From NCBI RefSeq assembly GCF_050947875.1, contig NC_134569.1, positions 201,379,627-201,443,626 of the forward strand: 64,000 nucleotides of DNA. The letters are read 5' to 3'. Numbering within the stretch: position 1 is the stretch's first letter; each line of letters opens with the position of its first letter. Positions 43,786-53,689 of this stretch are shown piece by piece. The translations under genes were made by a program, and so were the position numbers. Source of the stretch: Dermacentor variabilis. Taxonomy: Eukaryota > Arthropoda > Arachnida > Ixodida > Ixodidae. The notes below the pieces were generated by a model. That model was not told the DNA's origin. It saw nothing but the letters and a program-made list of their open reading frames with translations, and made no database searches.

Positions 43786-44049
43786 GGCTGCTCTGAATGC
43801 TGCTTTCTCTACTGCTTACTATTGTCTTGCCGCAAACTAACCCGGCAGCAACGACAACCACAATTACCAGCTCTGTTTCTGACACTAACAAAAGCCTGGC
43901 AAAGCTCAGAAGAAGAAAGTCCCGCACTCACCAAACCTCGCAGCCAAGAGTTCAGCGCAGTCGTTCCGCTGCAGGGAACCAGTCATCACACAGGGCTCGT
44001 TGCACTGCTCCCGGATCGTCGTTGAGCTGCTCAGCATACAGTCAACTGC

Positions 44050-44072
44050 ATCTCTTCGCTGCTGGCCTCCGT
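44050..44072 (-). other. Primer-binding region of Gmr1-like element
   Basis: Read on the minus strand after the LTR-terminal ...gcgaca comes acggaggccagcagcgaag. It resembles, with changes, the site ggtggcagcggtgagat found after the other LTRs in the window. The primer tRNA was not identified. Confidence 0.4.
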
Positions 44073-44928
44073 TGTCGCGATCCCACCGATGGCAACGGTT
44101 GTTGTGGTCGCACCGATGGTACGACCTGTTGGGAACTCGGCGCTGACGCCCGTGGTTGCACCTGGGTCGCAAGCCCCAAGGGTAGCGTTGGCCTGGCGGC
44201 CTGGGGTACAACTGGAAGCATCCGAAGGTCCCGGCAAAGCATGAGTCGACTGGTAACAACAAAACAACTTGTTTATTTTAACATCGCAAAGAGTTGGCGG
44301 TCAGGTTGACCGAAGTAGAGAGACGGGAGAGCACTTTACTCAACAGAAGAAATCGGAGCCCTCCTTTTGGCGTCCGGGGGCAGCTGTTTTTATACTTTCG
44401 CAGTTGAGGGCAAGAAGGAACCCGTCAATAGACGAGCACGTGATTGTACAATGGGATAAGGTGACGCATACTGTCGTAGCGCCGCTGGTCGGGCACAAAG
44501 ACTGGGAGGAGAAGGTAACTTCTACTCTCGTAGCGCCTCTGGTCGGGCACAATGGCTGGAAGGAGAAGGTGACTTCTGCTCTCGTAGCGCCTCTGGTCGG
44601 GCACAATGACTGGGAGGAGAAGGTAACTTCTACTCTCGTAGCGCCTCTGGTCGGGCACAATGGCTGGAAGGAGAAGGTGACTTCTGCTCTCGTAGCGCCT
44701 CTGGTCGGGCACAATGACTGGGAGGAGAAGGTGACTTCTACTCTCGTAGCGCCTCTGGTCGGGCACAATGGCACATACACTCACACACGCACATGAAGAC
44801 ACGTGGCATCGGAACATGCCTGGACGCGCTTGGCGGGGAGCGTAGCGGCGACGCCGAACGGGCCAAAATGTCTGCCGCTTTGTTGCAGTCGCGCCGGCTA
44901 AACCGCGCGTCGTAGGCGAAACGTAACA
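44073..44928 (-). repeat. 5' LTR of the Gmr1-like element
   Basis: 856 bp. On the minus strand it starts tgttacgtttcgcc. A TATA-like box (tataaaaa read on the minus strand, about 44387-44394) and an AATAAA signal (about 44272-44277) lie in U3 and R positions. The 54-bp minisatellite at 44458-44770 is in U3. Confidence 0.9.
44458..44770. repeat. 54-bp minisatellite in 5' LTR
   Basis: The same six-unit alternating array as in the 3' LTR, as expected when both LTRs are copied from one template. Confidence 0.9.
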
Positions 44929-45340
44929 CTGGGTCGGTTGAGGAGTGCATTCCTTATTCCTCCATTGCCTTTTTCACTTCGGCGCCGTCGTTGCTCATAC
45001 CTTGAGAGCTTGTCGCAGGTGCGGCGCCGGCGTGAGTCATTGGAGAGGGAGACTGACCCTCTGTCTCTCGCTCTGTCGGGCGCGGTCAGTGCTTCGTCCC
45101 GGCAAGCTGTATCGGCAGGGTGCTCAGACTCAGCCAGGCGCCTGCGGCGAAGAGTTGACGCGGTCCCACAGCCAAGTACATCATCATTGGCGAGACTGAG
45201 CGACCAAGCGCCGGCCAAGCCACTGCTAAACTCTCGCCTAGCCATGCGGTACACAGCGGCGAGGCTCGAGCGAGCACAGCTGCGGCTCCTCTCTGTAGCG
45301 GATCACGCGAGGTGGCGTCACAATTAATACTACCCCGCCG
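44929..45340 (-). other. LINE 5' end or second LTR remnant
   Basis: Starts with the CTGG duplication of the LTR element. A minus-strand ATG near 44950 lies in the frame of the interrupted LINE ORF1, favouring LINE 5' sequence. Alternatively, the minus strand starting tgtgacgccacctcgcg at about 45328, preceded by a purine-rich stretch, could be an LTR border. A longer minus-strand frame (44898-45254) has no recognised domain. Confidence 0.35.
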
Positions 45341-45449
45341 AGGTTGACCTTGGGAGTTGTACTTGCAGAAGAACTTTCGCTCTAAAAATAAAAAAGTAGT
45401 TGCTTTTTTAGAGCGCATTTCTTAAGGCCGCCCAACGTTCTTCGTTTTC
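45341..45449. other. Short inverted repeat 45379-45415
   Basis: gctctaaaaa and its complement flank an A-rich loop, forming a possible hairpin. No coding evidence. Confidence 0.45.
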
Positions 45450-45524
45450 AGGCGTTTCGTCACCCGTCGTGAGGGTGGCGCCATGGAGAAAGAAATTCAA
45501 CTAGAGGGGACACTCTTCAAAAAC
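45450..45524 (+). CDS. Candidate first coding exon of unknown gene
   Basis: The segment begins after a good acceptor-like tract (ttcttcgttttcag). It contains an ATG in strong context (gcgccatgg, ATG at 45483) and encodes 'MEKEIQLEGTLFKN' before a possible donor (ctg|gtaaca at about 45524). The peptide ends in an 'EGxLxK' pattern like the first strand of many PH domains, but 14 residues cannot prove this. No downstream exon was recognised within the window. If no splicing occurs, the frame stops at once (TGG TAA). It could be chance. Confidence 0.25.
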
Positions 45525-45939
45525 TGGTAACAGGAAACACGTCACGCCTAGTTTCAACTCCATCCGTTAGTTGACGCGAGCATCAGAAAAAAAGAATGTG
45601 AAATAAACTTACAGACAACGTTTTATTATTTTTTATTCTTTCCCAGTAAAAGAGAACAAGTTTTGCGTGTAAATGAACTTATACTTTGCGACTTAGTTTT
45701 GCTGCGTTGCCTAGCAACAAGCTAGCGGCACGCCACACGCGCCTGCATACGTCATGCGCCAGACAAGTCGCAGGAGTGTGCGAGGCCGGCTGTGCATGCG
45801 AAGCTCACGCACTCGGCGACCCGTCTCTTTTGGATGTAGGCCCTTTTTTGGCTCCCGGCTTTCTTTTGTGTTCCGTCTGCATTTCGATACGCCACAGCTG
45901 CCCCACTGGACTAAAGCAAGGTGAGGAATTTTGTTTGAC
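45525..45939. other. No gene; holds an RFX-type X-box
   Basis: Mostly nondescript. The only motif I support is the 13-base palindromic site at 45706-45718. Confidence 0.4.
45706..45718. promoter_or_regulatory. X-box-like site (RFX motif)
   Basis: gttgcctagcaac consists of two complementary half-sites, gttgc and gcaac, around a three-base centre and matches the RFX factor consensus closely. No adjacent gene is established, so its function is unknown. Confidence 0.45.
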
Positions 45940-46366
45940 AGTCTGCGACGCACTTCAAGCACATTTAGGCTTACTGCACAAAACTGAACCTATATAGTGA
46001 CGCAGTTATCGAAAAACAGCTCCGCCGTCCAAGCCTAGTTAATTTGAGTTAATTATTCGTACTGGGAGATGTTTGCAACGCTTACTATGAGCCCAAGCAT
46101 AATTAAAACTTATTTCGGTAGTTTTAGGGCACGCTCGCCGCACCTGGCTTTGTGACGAAAAGCCCCTTGGCTGTGTGACGCAGTTTCGAGTTTCGCATGT
46201 ACGCCGGGACAAGTTTTGGCGCTTTCTCTGAACTCAGACATTATGGTAACTAATTTCGCTACTTTTTGGGGTACTTTTCAAGCACAGTGGCCGCGCTCGG
46301 CGTAGTGGCGCAGTTAGCGAAAAGCAGCTCGGCTGTGTGCCGCAGATTCGCGTGTACTGAGTCTTA
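45940..46366 (+). repeat. ~150-bp tandem repeat, left part
   Basis: Units start near 45957, 46120 and 46268 and share 'cgctcgccgc'-like, 'gtgacgcagttagcgaaaa', 'cagctcggctgtgtg' and 'ttcgcgtgtactgag' words. A further unit lies beyond the transposon at 51422-51600, so the array was split by it. Confidence 0.6.
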
Positions 46367-46808
46367 AGGCTGTTTCACATGCTGCGACTGCAACGACGAA
46401 AATCGATGCTGTCGCACGCGTCGCAATGCGATTTTTAGAGGGCTCATTTCACATGATTGCGATTTCAACAATGCGACTGGTGCGACGCCCAGGGTTGCTT
46501 ACAGCCAGGTTTCGCGGCACACGCTGCATAATTACTTTATTGTAGTGAATAAAACGTTTACACTATAATATTATTGACTTATCTTGATTACAAGCAAATA
46601 ATATGTACGTTTACTAATTTAAAACCGTTAGTTAAGATTTGTCTTGGAGTGCGCGACGGCGGTTTCTGTAGATCAGTGCAACATCGCGCACGTAAACAGC
46701 TGTTCGCAGGTGGTTCAGCAATTCTTTATTCTATGGTTCAGCGCTGTGTGTTGTCTTATCTACCTTCTATGACCGTTTCGTTTTGCCTGCGCTACAACAA
46801 TCTACAAG

Positions 46809-46943
46809 ATGGCCTACCGACAAGTTCATATAGCTGCCCTCACCGTATATGCAGTATTCGGAGTTCGGCTGCACGAAGTTGTCGCGTCAGCCCAACAAGA
46901 TCCTCGCGCTACCCGTGCTCGGCGTCAGCTTTTGGAGAAATGA
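46809..46943 (+). CDS. Short frame near left end of Harbinger-like element
   Basis: 44 codons starting 'MAYRQVHIAALTVYAVFG' and ending 'RRQLLEK'. It sits where such elements start their transposase or Myb-like gene. It might be a first exon or a truncated start, because a Harbinger transposase is several hundred residues long. No family motif is decisive. Confidence 0.25.
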   Translation: MAYRQVHIAALTVYAVFGVRLHEVVASAQQDPRATRARRQLLEK

Positions 46944-48037
46944 TGCGTGTACAATGCCCGTCATTGCGCATATGTGGTGCCTGCTCCTAGCCATATTCTT
47001 ACGCCAAACGCATCAAGAAGCACCAACCCGAACGCCCGCGTGTGCCCCTGAACGAAGCCTCAAACGATCTGTGTGATTACGACGTGGAATGAAAATTGTG
47101 TTGTGAAATTCAACCTTAGCGCTAGCCTGGTTCGTCCATCGCCGTGCTTGCGCTGCGAATATATATATGGGAGCCCTCTATAAATATTTCTAAAGGCGCA
47201 AAAGCCGACGAACCAAATGTTTCGAGCAGTTACCGTCACTTTTGTAGAAACCTGTACGTTGTAACATAGCATTCTAAAAGACACACTTCTCGTCCACTTT
47301 TTTGTCCCGTGTCTCGCGCTGGTACTATACTCGGAACTTCTAACAAGAAGACCATATCAATACGCGCTATCCATAATGCAGGATCGTGGGCCCACGGCAG
47401 GCGCACTTGCCGTAGAATTTTTCAGCTTTCTGCTCAGCCTCGCACGCCTCTCACGGTTAGCCTGTTCTGTGGAAATAAATATTATTATCAATGTTATTAG
47501 ATATTATAGTTTCTTCACTGTAATTTATAGCAATCTTCCAGATTTCTTAAGATAGTCATGCATTTAACCTGTATTAGATCAACATTGTTACGACATGCTA
47601 ATGGGAGTCATTTCAAACTAGATTGCTCAGCCAGAGAAAGTACAAATGCAAGCCTCCATGTTTATTCCAATTTGGTATTCCTAAACAGATTATATTGGCA
47701 GAATTTTGTGTCTGCTTGCATTTCCTGCAATTCGATGTTCAGAGCTGGAAAAACTGATTCCTTTTCTTGCTGTCGAAAGGCTGCTTCAATGTCGATAGCA
47801 AGCTATAATTATTCATTTCGAAAGTGTTAAGCAATGACTATATGTCTAAGCTTATCAATGCATTTTTGTTCCACGAACACAATCAAGTTTTCTCTCCGTC
47901 TCATTGACAGCCATGGAATGAAACCGTTCACTTTCATAAGTATCAGGATGCAAACATTCTGGAGTTTGTCCTGAGCATTTGTCTGCATCCTATAGTGTGC
48001 ATGTTTGTATCAAGTTATGGTGTTACAATCTATAGTA
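46944..48037. other. Element interior, no gene recognised
   Basis: AT-rich interior sequence without coding motifs. Confidence 0.4.
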
Positions 48038-48136
48038 ATTAACTATAGTGCAACAGAAATACGATGGACAGGAACGAAGTGAACACACAGAGCACTTCGT
48101 TCTTGTCTGTTGTCAATCTGTTGCACTTTAGTTAAT
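48038..48136. repeat. ~99-bp imperfect hairpin
   Basis: Arms of about 44 bases ('aactatagtgcaacag...ggaacgaagtg' and its imperfect complement 'cacttcgttc...ctgttgcactttagtt') surround a loop of about 10 bases. Confidence 0.7.
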
Positions 48137-48199
48137 AATGATTACACACAAAGTCATCTAGTTTTCAGTTATTATGTCGGGCTTATAAGCCTGCTTGTG

Positions 48200-49560
48200 T
48201 CCTGGAATATCTGCACGGTTATGTATCCTGTAATTTAATTTCTGGTCATGTGCTTGCAAGTCGCGTGTCAATCTCCTGATTTTCCTGACAATCTTGTGTG
48301 ATGTGCAGGCCCAAATAGTTCCTAGTGAATCCATGCAGGGTGTTGTGCAGGGTGTAATCTGCACTACAAGTGCTGCTTTGATTGCTTTCAGTTCAGCTTT
48401 TCTAGGTGTAGGATGACCTGGAATGGTACTCACTTATATAGGGTTTAGCTTTATGTAGTGTCATACTACTGTTACACTGCTATTGCCATGCCATATGTGC
48501 CTTATGTTTGCTTGCATCTTCATGATTAGCAACCTCCTCTGTGTGTTTGGCAGTTGCATATAGTCTCCTGGCTTAATTGTTTGCCCCCATATTCCACGGT
48601 ATGGGCCTGTTGTGTTTCAAGTTCAGGCACTCCCGAGGTTGTGTTTCTGAAGGGAGGGGTAGTCGTCTTTGCATCTCATATGCTAGCTGGCATAGTATCT
48701 TGGGACGAGGTTCTGAGCTCTTGAGACAAAGAATTTGTGCTGCAGGCTGCAACTCTACTGTCTAGGTGCTTGTTCGTTAGCTCTTTCTCATAGAGGTCTT
48801 CAAGCATGGTAAAGTTGGAAAGACCTGTTATTACTACCCGATGCCTGTATTCGACGAGTTGTCTTTTTTGTGTGCTGCTGGTAATTCATACCGTACCATA
48901 CCTTGGACACAAGCACAGCATCTGCGATTTTCTATAGTATCCACTTGTCCACCCCCATTATTTCGAGATTATTCTTTTCACCAGGTGTGGAAGTTGCGTC
49001 CAGGCATTGCATAATTGTTTCACCCACGTGCTGGCTCTGCCGTCATGGGCTTACACTGGCTGAGGATTTGTGGATGTTGTCTTGTGGGCATACTTGTCCA
49101 GCTATGTGGATCACAATGTGCAATCTGGGGCAGTTCTTGATTCTAGTCTTTCTTTTTTTTTCGACGTTGATATGAGCTGACTTATCAGAAAGCGAGAGGC
49201 CAGACCGGCCAAGAAAGTCTGAAGTGTTGTCGAGGGCTTGTTGCATCATTCTTGATTTCTGCATAAGATAGCTTTCCCATAGACTGTAATACACCATAGG
49301 CTGTAGTGTTTCTTGTAGTATGCCCGTGTTGTTGGTATGTGTGGGCCAAATGTACCTCCAACTCTCACCTGGAATTTTCTGCCTTTCAGAAAGTTACTGT
49401 TTAAGTGCTCTACCAAAAATGTTTTTGCTCATCGTTCCTCTTATTAGAGCAGCATGAGGTACTCCTGTTAAAAGCCTCTTAACTCTCTTCATTCTTTCAT
49501 AAGCGGTATTACACAATGTCCTGCAATAAAGTTCCTGCTGCTTATGGCCCACTCATATCT
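48200..49560 (-). pseudogene. Decayed non-LTR retrotransposon fragment
   Basis: The minus strand, in several frames, shows segments such as 'ALDNTSDFLGRSGLSLSDK' followed by 'KKRKTRIKNCPRLHIVIHIAGQ', the pattern downstream of the RT catalytic box in RNase H-type LINEs (a helix for thumb orientation, then 'LHIGGQxI'-like sequence). It also shows 'VANHEDASKHKAHMAW'. No YXDD box is readable and stops are frequent, so the assignment is tentative. Confidence 0.4.
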
Positions 49561-50959
49561 GCCAGAAGGGACAACTCTTGAAAAAGGTTTTCTTTGTGCT
49601 ATGTGTGCGACGTATATGTAGTATGAGCATTCATGCCTTGATATTATACATCTGTAGAACCAGCTTCCTGACAGAGTACTTGCTATACCTGATCATGCTT
49701 ATTTGTGCAGTGCTGTTGAACAATACATATTGATGCAATGAATATTTACACACTCGAATTATCACGAAACATGGTTGTTTTACAATTCTGCCCTTTGCTT
49801 TCTATTGGTGTTAGATTTTGCATAAGCATGCCCCCCTATGCAATAGTATATCGAAGTGTAAGGGTTCAATAAAAGGTGATGAACTAAGTCTAAGTGCAAG
49901 AGCTTTTTTTTTCACCTATGACTCCCATTGAAATGCGACTTCCATGGCTGGCAAAACAACCCCTCGCCTTGTGTTAGCAGCAGAATGCTATAGCCACAGT
50001 GGCAGGTGAACAAATTGAAGAACAATATTTCTGTCTATAATTTTTTTTCTTGCCTGTATGTAAGTAAAGTTTGGAATAAGTTTGTCATTGCAAAAAAGCC
50101 CAGTTTGTGTTATTTTATTGAATAAACCACATATTGTGTATAGTTGAAATGCAGAAATTTGTTCTAAAATCCTCGGGTGATATATGTTCTTGCAAGTAGC
50201 ATGGTATTTCATTATTTATAAAGATAGTAATCGCAGCGGATATCGTTATATGGTTTTACACACTAATATATGTAATCACAAACTTATTAGAAACTTACTA
50301 GAAACATGTAAGGCATGAATGTTTCTGCACACTTGATCAGCCGTGAACGTGCAAGAACTGCTTGTACTGGCTGACTTCACTGCACAGTTTTGATTTACTT
50401 TTCTTCAGCGTGTCGTTTTATACTGTTTTATCCCCACAAGAACAGGCCATTTGCCTGCTTTTCGCATTGTTGCACGAGTTCTACATAATTGTGCAGGAGC
50501 GTACGTTGTCACTGTGCCATTATAGCAAGCAATTTACTTAATCTACTAGCTGTACAGTTAAGTACCTTGCAGAGCATGTGTTCATACAGATGCAGTAAGG
50601 ATACAAAGTCCGCAACATAGTCAATGTTTATTGGTTTCTGTGCAAGAAAAAAAAATATCCAGAGAAGAGGTGCAACTTAACGTGCATGTAATGTTTTATT
50701 CAAGCCACGGATTTAATGCTATCGTAGCAAATTCATTACGATAGCCTACACTTTCGCTCTGTCAAATTTAATAAGAGGCAAGATAAGCTTTCAAGATGCA
50801 TCGGGAAATTCATGCTTGAAAACCGACAAGAAAATGCAACTGAACGGTACCGCGTTCAGCGCAACGTTGAAACTTCGGGTACTTTGCTGTCTTGTCATTT
50901 GCCCTTGCCAAGTTTGAAGTAATTCAAGCTGCTTTGTAAGCGCGATTTCTGCATGCTAC
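49561..50959. other. Element interior, AT-rich, no gene recognised
   Basis: About 1.4 kb of AT-rich DNA without frames of note. Confidence 0.45.
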
Positions 50960-51217
50960 TCAGCAAAAGAAAATTGTGACGACCTCGTCGTCTGCTGGGG
51001 TTCGAACACCTCCTAGCACTGAGAACTCCCAAAGGCGTACGAAGCAAACGTGAAAATGCACTTCATTTGCTGTGTAGCGTGTCAACAAACGCATAGCAAT
51101 CGGAGAATGCAATCTGCGGTACAAGTTTTTTATTCTCCCTTCGCGTACGTACCAAATTCGACGATCCACCTCTCCGCGCATTGCACTTGTCGTGCGAGGC
51201 GCCATTTTCCAAAACAA
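50960..51217 (-). CDS. Short frame near right end of Harbinger-like element
   Basis: 85 codons, with the better start at the internal Met at about 51205 (aaaatggcgcc context). It encodes 'MAPRTTSAMRGEVDRRIWYV' and a Tyr/Arg-rich segment. It reads inward from the right TIR, opposite to the frame at 46809, as the second gene of a Harbinger element often does. No domain recognised. Confidence 0.25.
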   Translation of the reverse strand: MFWKMAPRTTSAMRGEVDRRIWYVREGRIKNLYRRLHSPIAMRLLTRYTANEVHFHVCFVRLWEFSVLGGVRTPADDEVVTIFFC

Positions 51218-51421
51218 ACCGGCGGAATAGCTCCGTTGACAGCTCTCCGCGCAATTTCGACGGAAAATCGCAGCGATCGGTGCGACGGTGCGACTGTGCG
51301 ACCAACCGGTTGGTCGCAGCCGAAAATCGGGGGGTCGGCACTGCGACTGCGATTTTCATCGCAAACGACGGAAATCGCACTTCCGGTGCGACGAAAATCG
51401 CATCATGTGAAACAGACTTTA

Positions 51422-51600
51422 GTGGTAGAAGTTCGTGTCGCATTCTCTCACTCGAAAAAGTATCGTAATTCATGTGATAACTTTTTCGGATATCTTGAGG
51501 CATGCTCGCCGCGCCTGGGGTTGTGAAGCTGTTAGCAAAAAATCAAGCCGGCCATAGTGACTTAGTTTTGCGTGTACTGAATTTCGGTGGGATAAGGTTG
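51422..51600 (+). repeat. ~150-bp tandem repeat, right part
   Basis: 'gaggcatgctcgccgcgcctgg', 'gaagctgttagcaaaaaat' and 'ttttgcgtgtactgaatttc' continue the unit seen at 45940-46366 on the other side of the TIR element. Confidence 0.55.
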
Positions 51601-52048
51601 TGACGCATTTTATAGCCCTGCAACAACGTATACCCTATTTTGGTACTCACGCTTGTCGAAAACGCGACAAGCGATTGCCGAGAGTGATAACACGGGAGTG
51701 TTGCTTGCGCCGGCAGGACGCGTAAAAGATAACACGGAGGAGCTCAAGAACTTGACATTCATATATTTTGAGCGACTGAAAAAAAGGCTTTGCACCCACG
51801 AAACTGTCTTGCGTGCGACTAGAAGGCATTCTGCGAGCGTGTAAAATAGTCTGACTGAGCCTGTGTTGTAGCCACCTTTGTGTACTTGGCGTACCAGCGC
51901 GTCGACTGATGCCAAGTTGTTTTGGAAACGCGCAGTCACCCGTGTATTTGTGCTCTTAAGGTGCAGAAAATAATGCCCGGGACGGGAGGGATGCTTCAAA
52001 ATCGGATGTTTTCTTCACATTTTATGGCATTTTTTGGGAGGAGTCTTT
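51601..52048. other. No firm gene
   Basis: A plus-strand frame 51653-51844 ('MSKTRQAIAESDNTGVLLA', then 'GRVKDNTEELKNLTFIYFER') looks protein-like, but I cannot assign it to a family. Confidence 0.3.
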
Positions 52049-52115
52049 GATGCGAAATGTACGCAAAAGTGAATTTGTAATGCCGCTCATTCACCACTTA
52101 CGCACGTTTCGCATC
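52049..52115. repeat. Imperfect inverted repeat, ~26-bp arms
   Basis: gatgcgaaatgtacgcaaaa on the left pairs with the complement of cttacgcacgtttcgcatc on the right, around a loop of about 14 bases. Confidence 0.7.
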
Positions 52116-53689
52116 TACACTCAATACTCCTGTTAGGTCAATATACCAAAATGATACATGCTTGTAATTTACTTTCAGCTGATGGCTTCCGGTGGAGCTT
52201 CGTATGGCAACGACTGCTGATTACCTGGTGCGACAACTTTGGATGAATGCAGAAGCCCGGAACGCGCATTTATATAAAGCAAAATAAACATTTCATCATT
52301 TCAGCAGACGTCTTTCGTTTTCTTTATGAAATTGCACCTGACAGATTCGGCGCAGTTTTGTAAAGGTCGTTCGCAATCATTTTTACTAAATAATGAAACG
52401 ATTCCACGCCATGGCCACGCGGGGTTCAGCAGAAGCAAAAAAAAAATAAAAATGCCGCGCCGAATAGCTTAGCCGGCGCGGCGTGTACCAACTGGTATTC
52501 AAAACGCGCGCGCCCAAAACCGAAACCGGAAGGAGTCAATACCATCCGCTCGGCTCTATGGGAGTGGGCCTCTTCGATTTTCGGAGTTCTGGCAGCCCGC
52601 TGGCAGCTAGATGGCAGCCAGTTAGTTCCGGTTCTGACAGGAAGTCACATGGGCTGGGACCCCAAGACAACCCGAACCTGCCCGAAGTTTGCAAAATCGA
52701 ACGCCGGTACAGCTGGCCAAATGTAAACATGCTACCAGCATGGCAGCGCCCGTCGAGGCCGGCGCGCGCTCGGCGTAGTCGGCCCATTTATGCGTTGCCA
52801 GCTTGAAAATATATTGTTGCATTCAGGGATACGATCACTTTCGCGCGATTTCGCGCGACTCGGCGCAGGACGCGTACTCGGCCAATCTCGCTTGCGCAGC
52901 GCAACAGATGGCCTCCGACGCGGCGGATGAGAAGACGCGAAATCGTGATTGTATACTCGAAAGCGATAGCTGGAGGATCCCTGCTCGCAGCGATCACGTC
53001 GACCACCGGCGACATTTGATGAGTTGGCGTTGCGTCATCACAAGACATGAAAAAGCAGGTTATCGGGTACGTCTAGCTCATACGCATAAAATTCGGCATC
53101 GACCTGCTTGGGCTTCGATTTCGTAAAGTTTGTTGTGGCTGATGGTACTTCTCATTTAAGGAGCTGGGGACGCGGCTGGCGCATGAAAATGCACGTCGCC
53201 TGTGACGAGCGAAACGTTTCACACGAAAAATAACATTGGTCGCAATCATGAGAGCAATAAGCCAATGTAGTACGTGTGTCTAAATGTACCGAGTGCAATC
53301 AGTGTATTCTTAGATCAACGGCCTGCAGTTCGAACACATATCGGTTTCGAGCTGCCACAGCATACGACGGAGAGACGGAGCAAACACGGGCTAGCTGCAA
53401 GGCCTTCGCTAACTGCAGAGAAAGGAGATATACATACGCGAGATATGTGAAAAGGAACGCCACCAGAGAAATACGAACCCAAAATGTACCGCAATGTGCG
53501 AGTGAGCGTCTACAACTTGCGTGGAACACGATGCAGATAACATGCACGCATGAGAGCGCGGCGCGCTGTTCACCGCCGCGAAGAAGCAATCAGCTGGGGA
53601 CACGCACACAAAAGCTTCAAACGGTTCACCACGGCTCGTATCACACCGCTTCGCGATGCGGAACGGTGCGTTAGTACGTAAAAAACGCT
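52116..53689. other. No gene recognised
   Basis: Several GC-rich stretches (52480-52800, 52850-53050) show frames on both strands, without motifs. The 52570-52620 words 'ctggcagcccgctggcag' resemble family C. It may be promoter or repeat DNA. Confidence 0.35.

Larger units (their letters stand above)
37967..44928 (-). mobile_element. Full-length Gmr1-like Ty3/gypsy retrotransposon
   Basis: A 6,962-bp element on the minus strand: two 856-bp LTRs (37967-38822 and 44073-44928, each TG...CA on the plus strand), CTGG target duplications (37963-37966 and 44929-44932), a primer site next to the 5' LTR and a purine-rich tract next to the 3' LTR. The coding order is gag, protease, integrase, reverse transcriptase, RNase H, with integrase ahead of RT. 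Standard Ty3/gypsy elements have the opposite order; the Gmr1 group, first described in deuterostomes, has this one. The LTRs differ by about three scattered substitutions plus a four-base block beside the U5 end, so the insertion is recent. Two frame lesions in pol mean this copy is not self-sufficient. Confidence 0.9.
31996..44960 (-). mobile_element. Second R1/I-type LINE, split by two insertions
   Basis: Minus-strand pieces at 36420-37966 and 31996-35721 form one LINE with ORF1 (CCHC knuckles) and ORF2 (endonuclease, RT, RNase H, Cys/His tail), plus a 3' UTR to about 32000. A 698-bp TIR element (35722-36419) cuts the endonuclease and a 6.96-kb LTR retrotransposon (37967-44928) cuts the start of ORF1. 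The sequence beyond 44928 probably holds the first ORF1 codons and 5' UTR, because a minus-strand ATG near 44950 is in phase with ORF1 once the insertion is ignored. ORF1 and ORF2 overlap by about 35 bases. The coding parts are broken at several points. Confidence 0.75.
46367..51418. mobile_element. PIF/Harbinger-like TIR element, ~5.05 kb
   Basis: The left end aggctgtttcacatgctgcg (46367) and the right end, read inward as agtctgtttcacatgatgcg (from 51418), are inverted repeats. Similarity continues as 'gcgac'/'aaaatcg' words for more than 60 bases. TTA flanks both sides (46364-46366 and 51419-51421). The TIR wording and the 3-bp TWA duplication fit PIF/Harbinger. A short plus-strand frame starts near the left end (46809) and a minus-strand one near the right end (51217). 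No transposase catalytic core is recognisable. Much of the interior is AT-rich and includes a decayed LINE (48200-49560). Confidence 0.65.
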
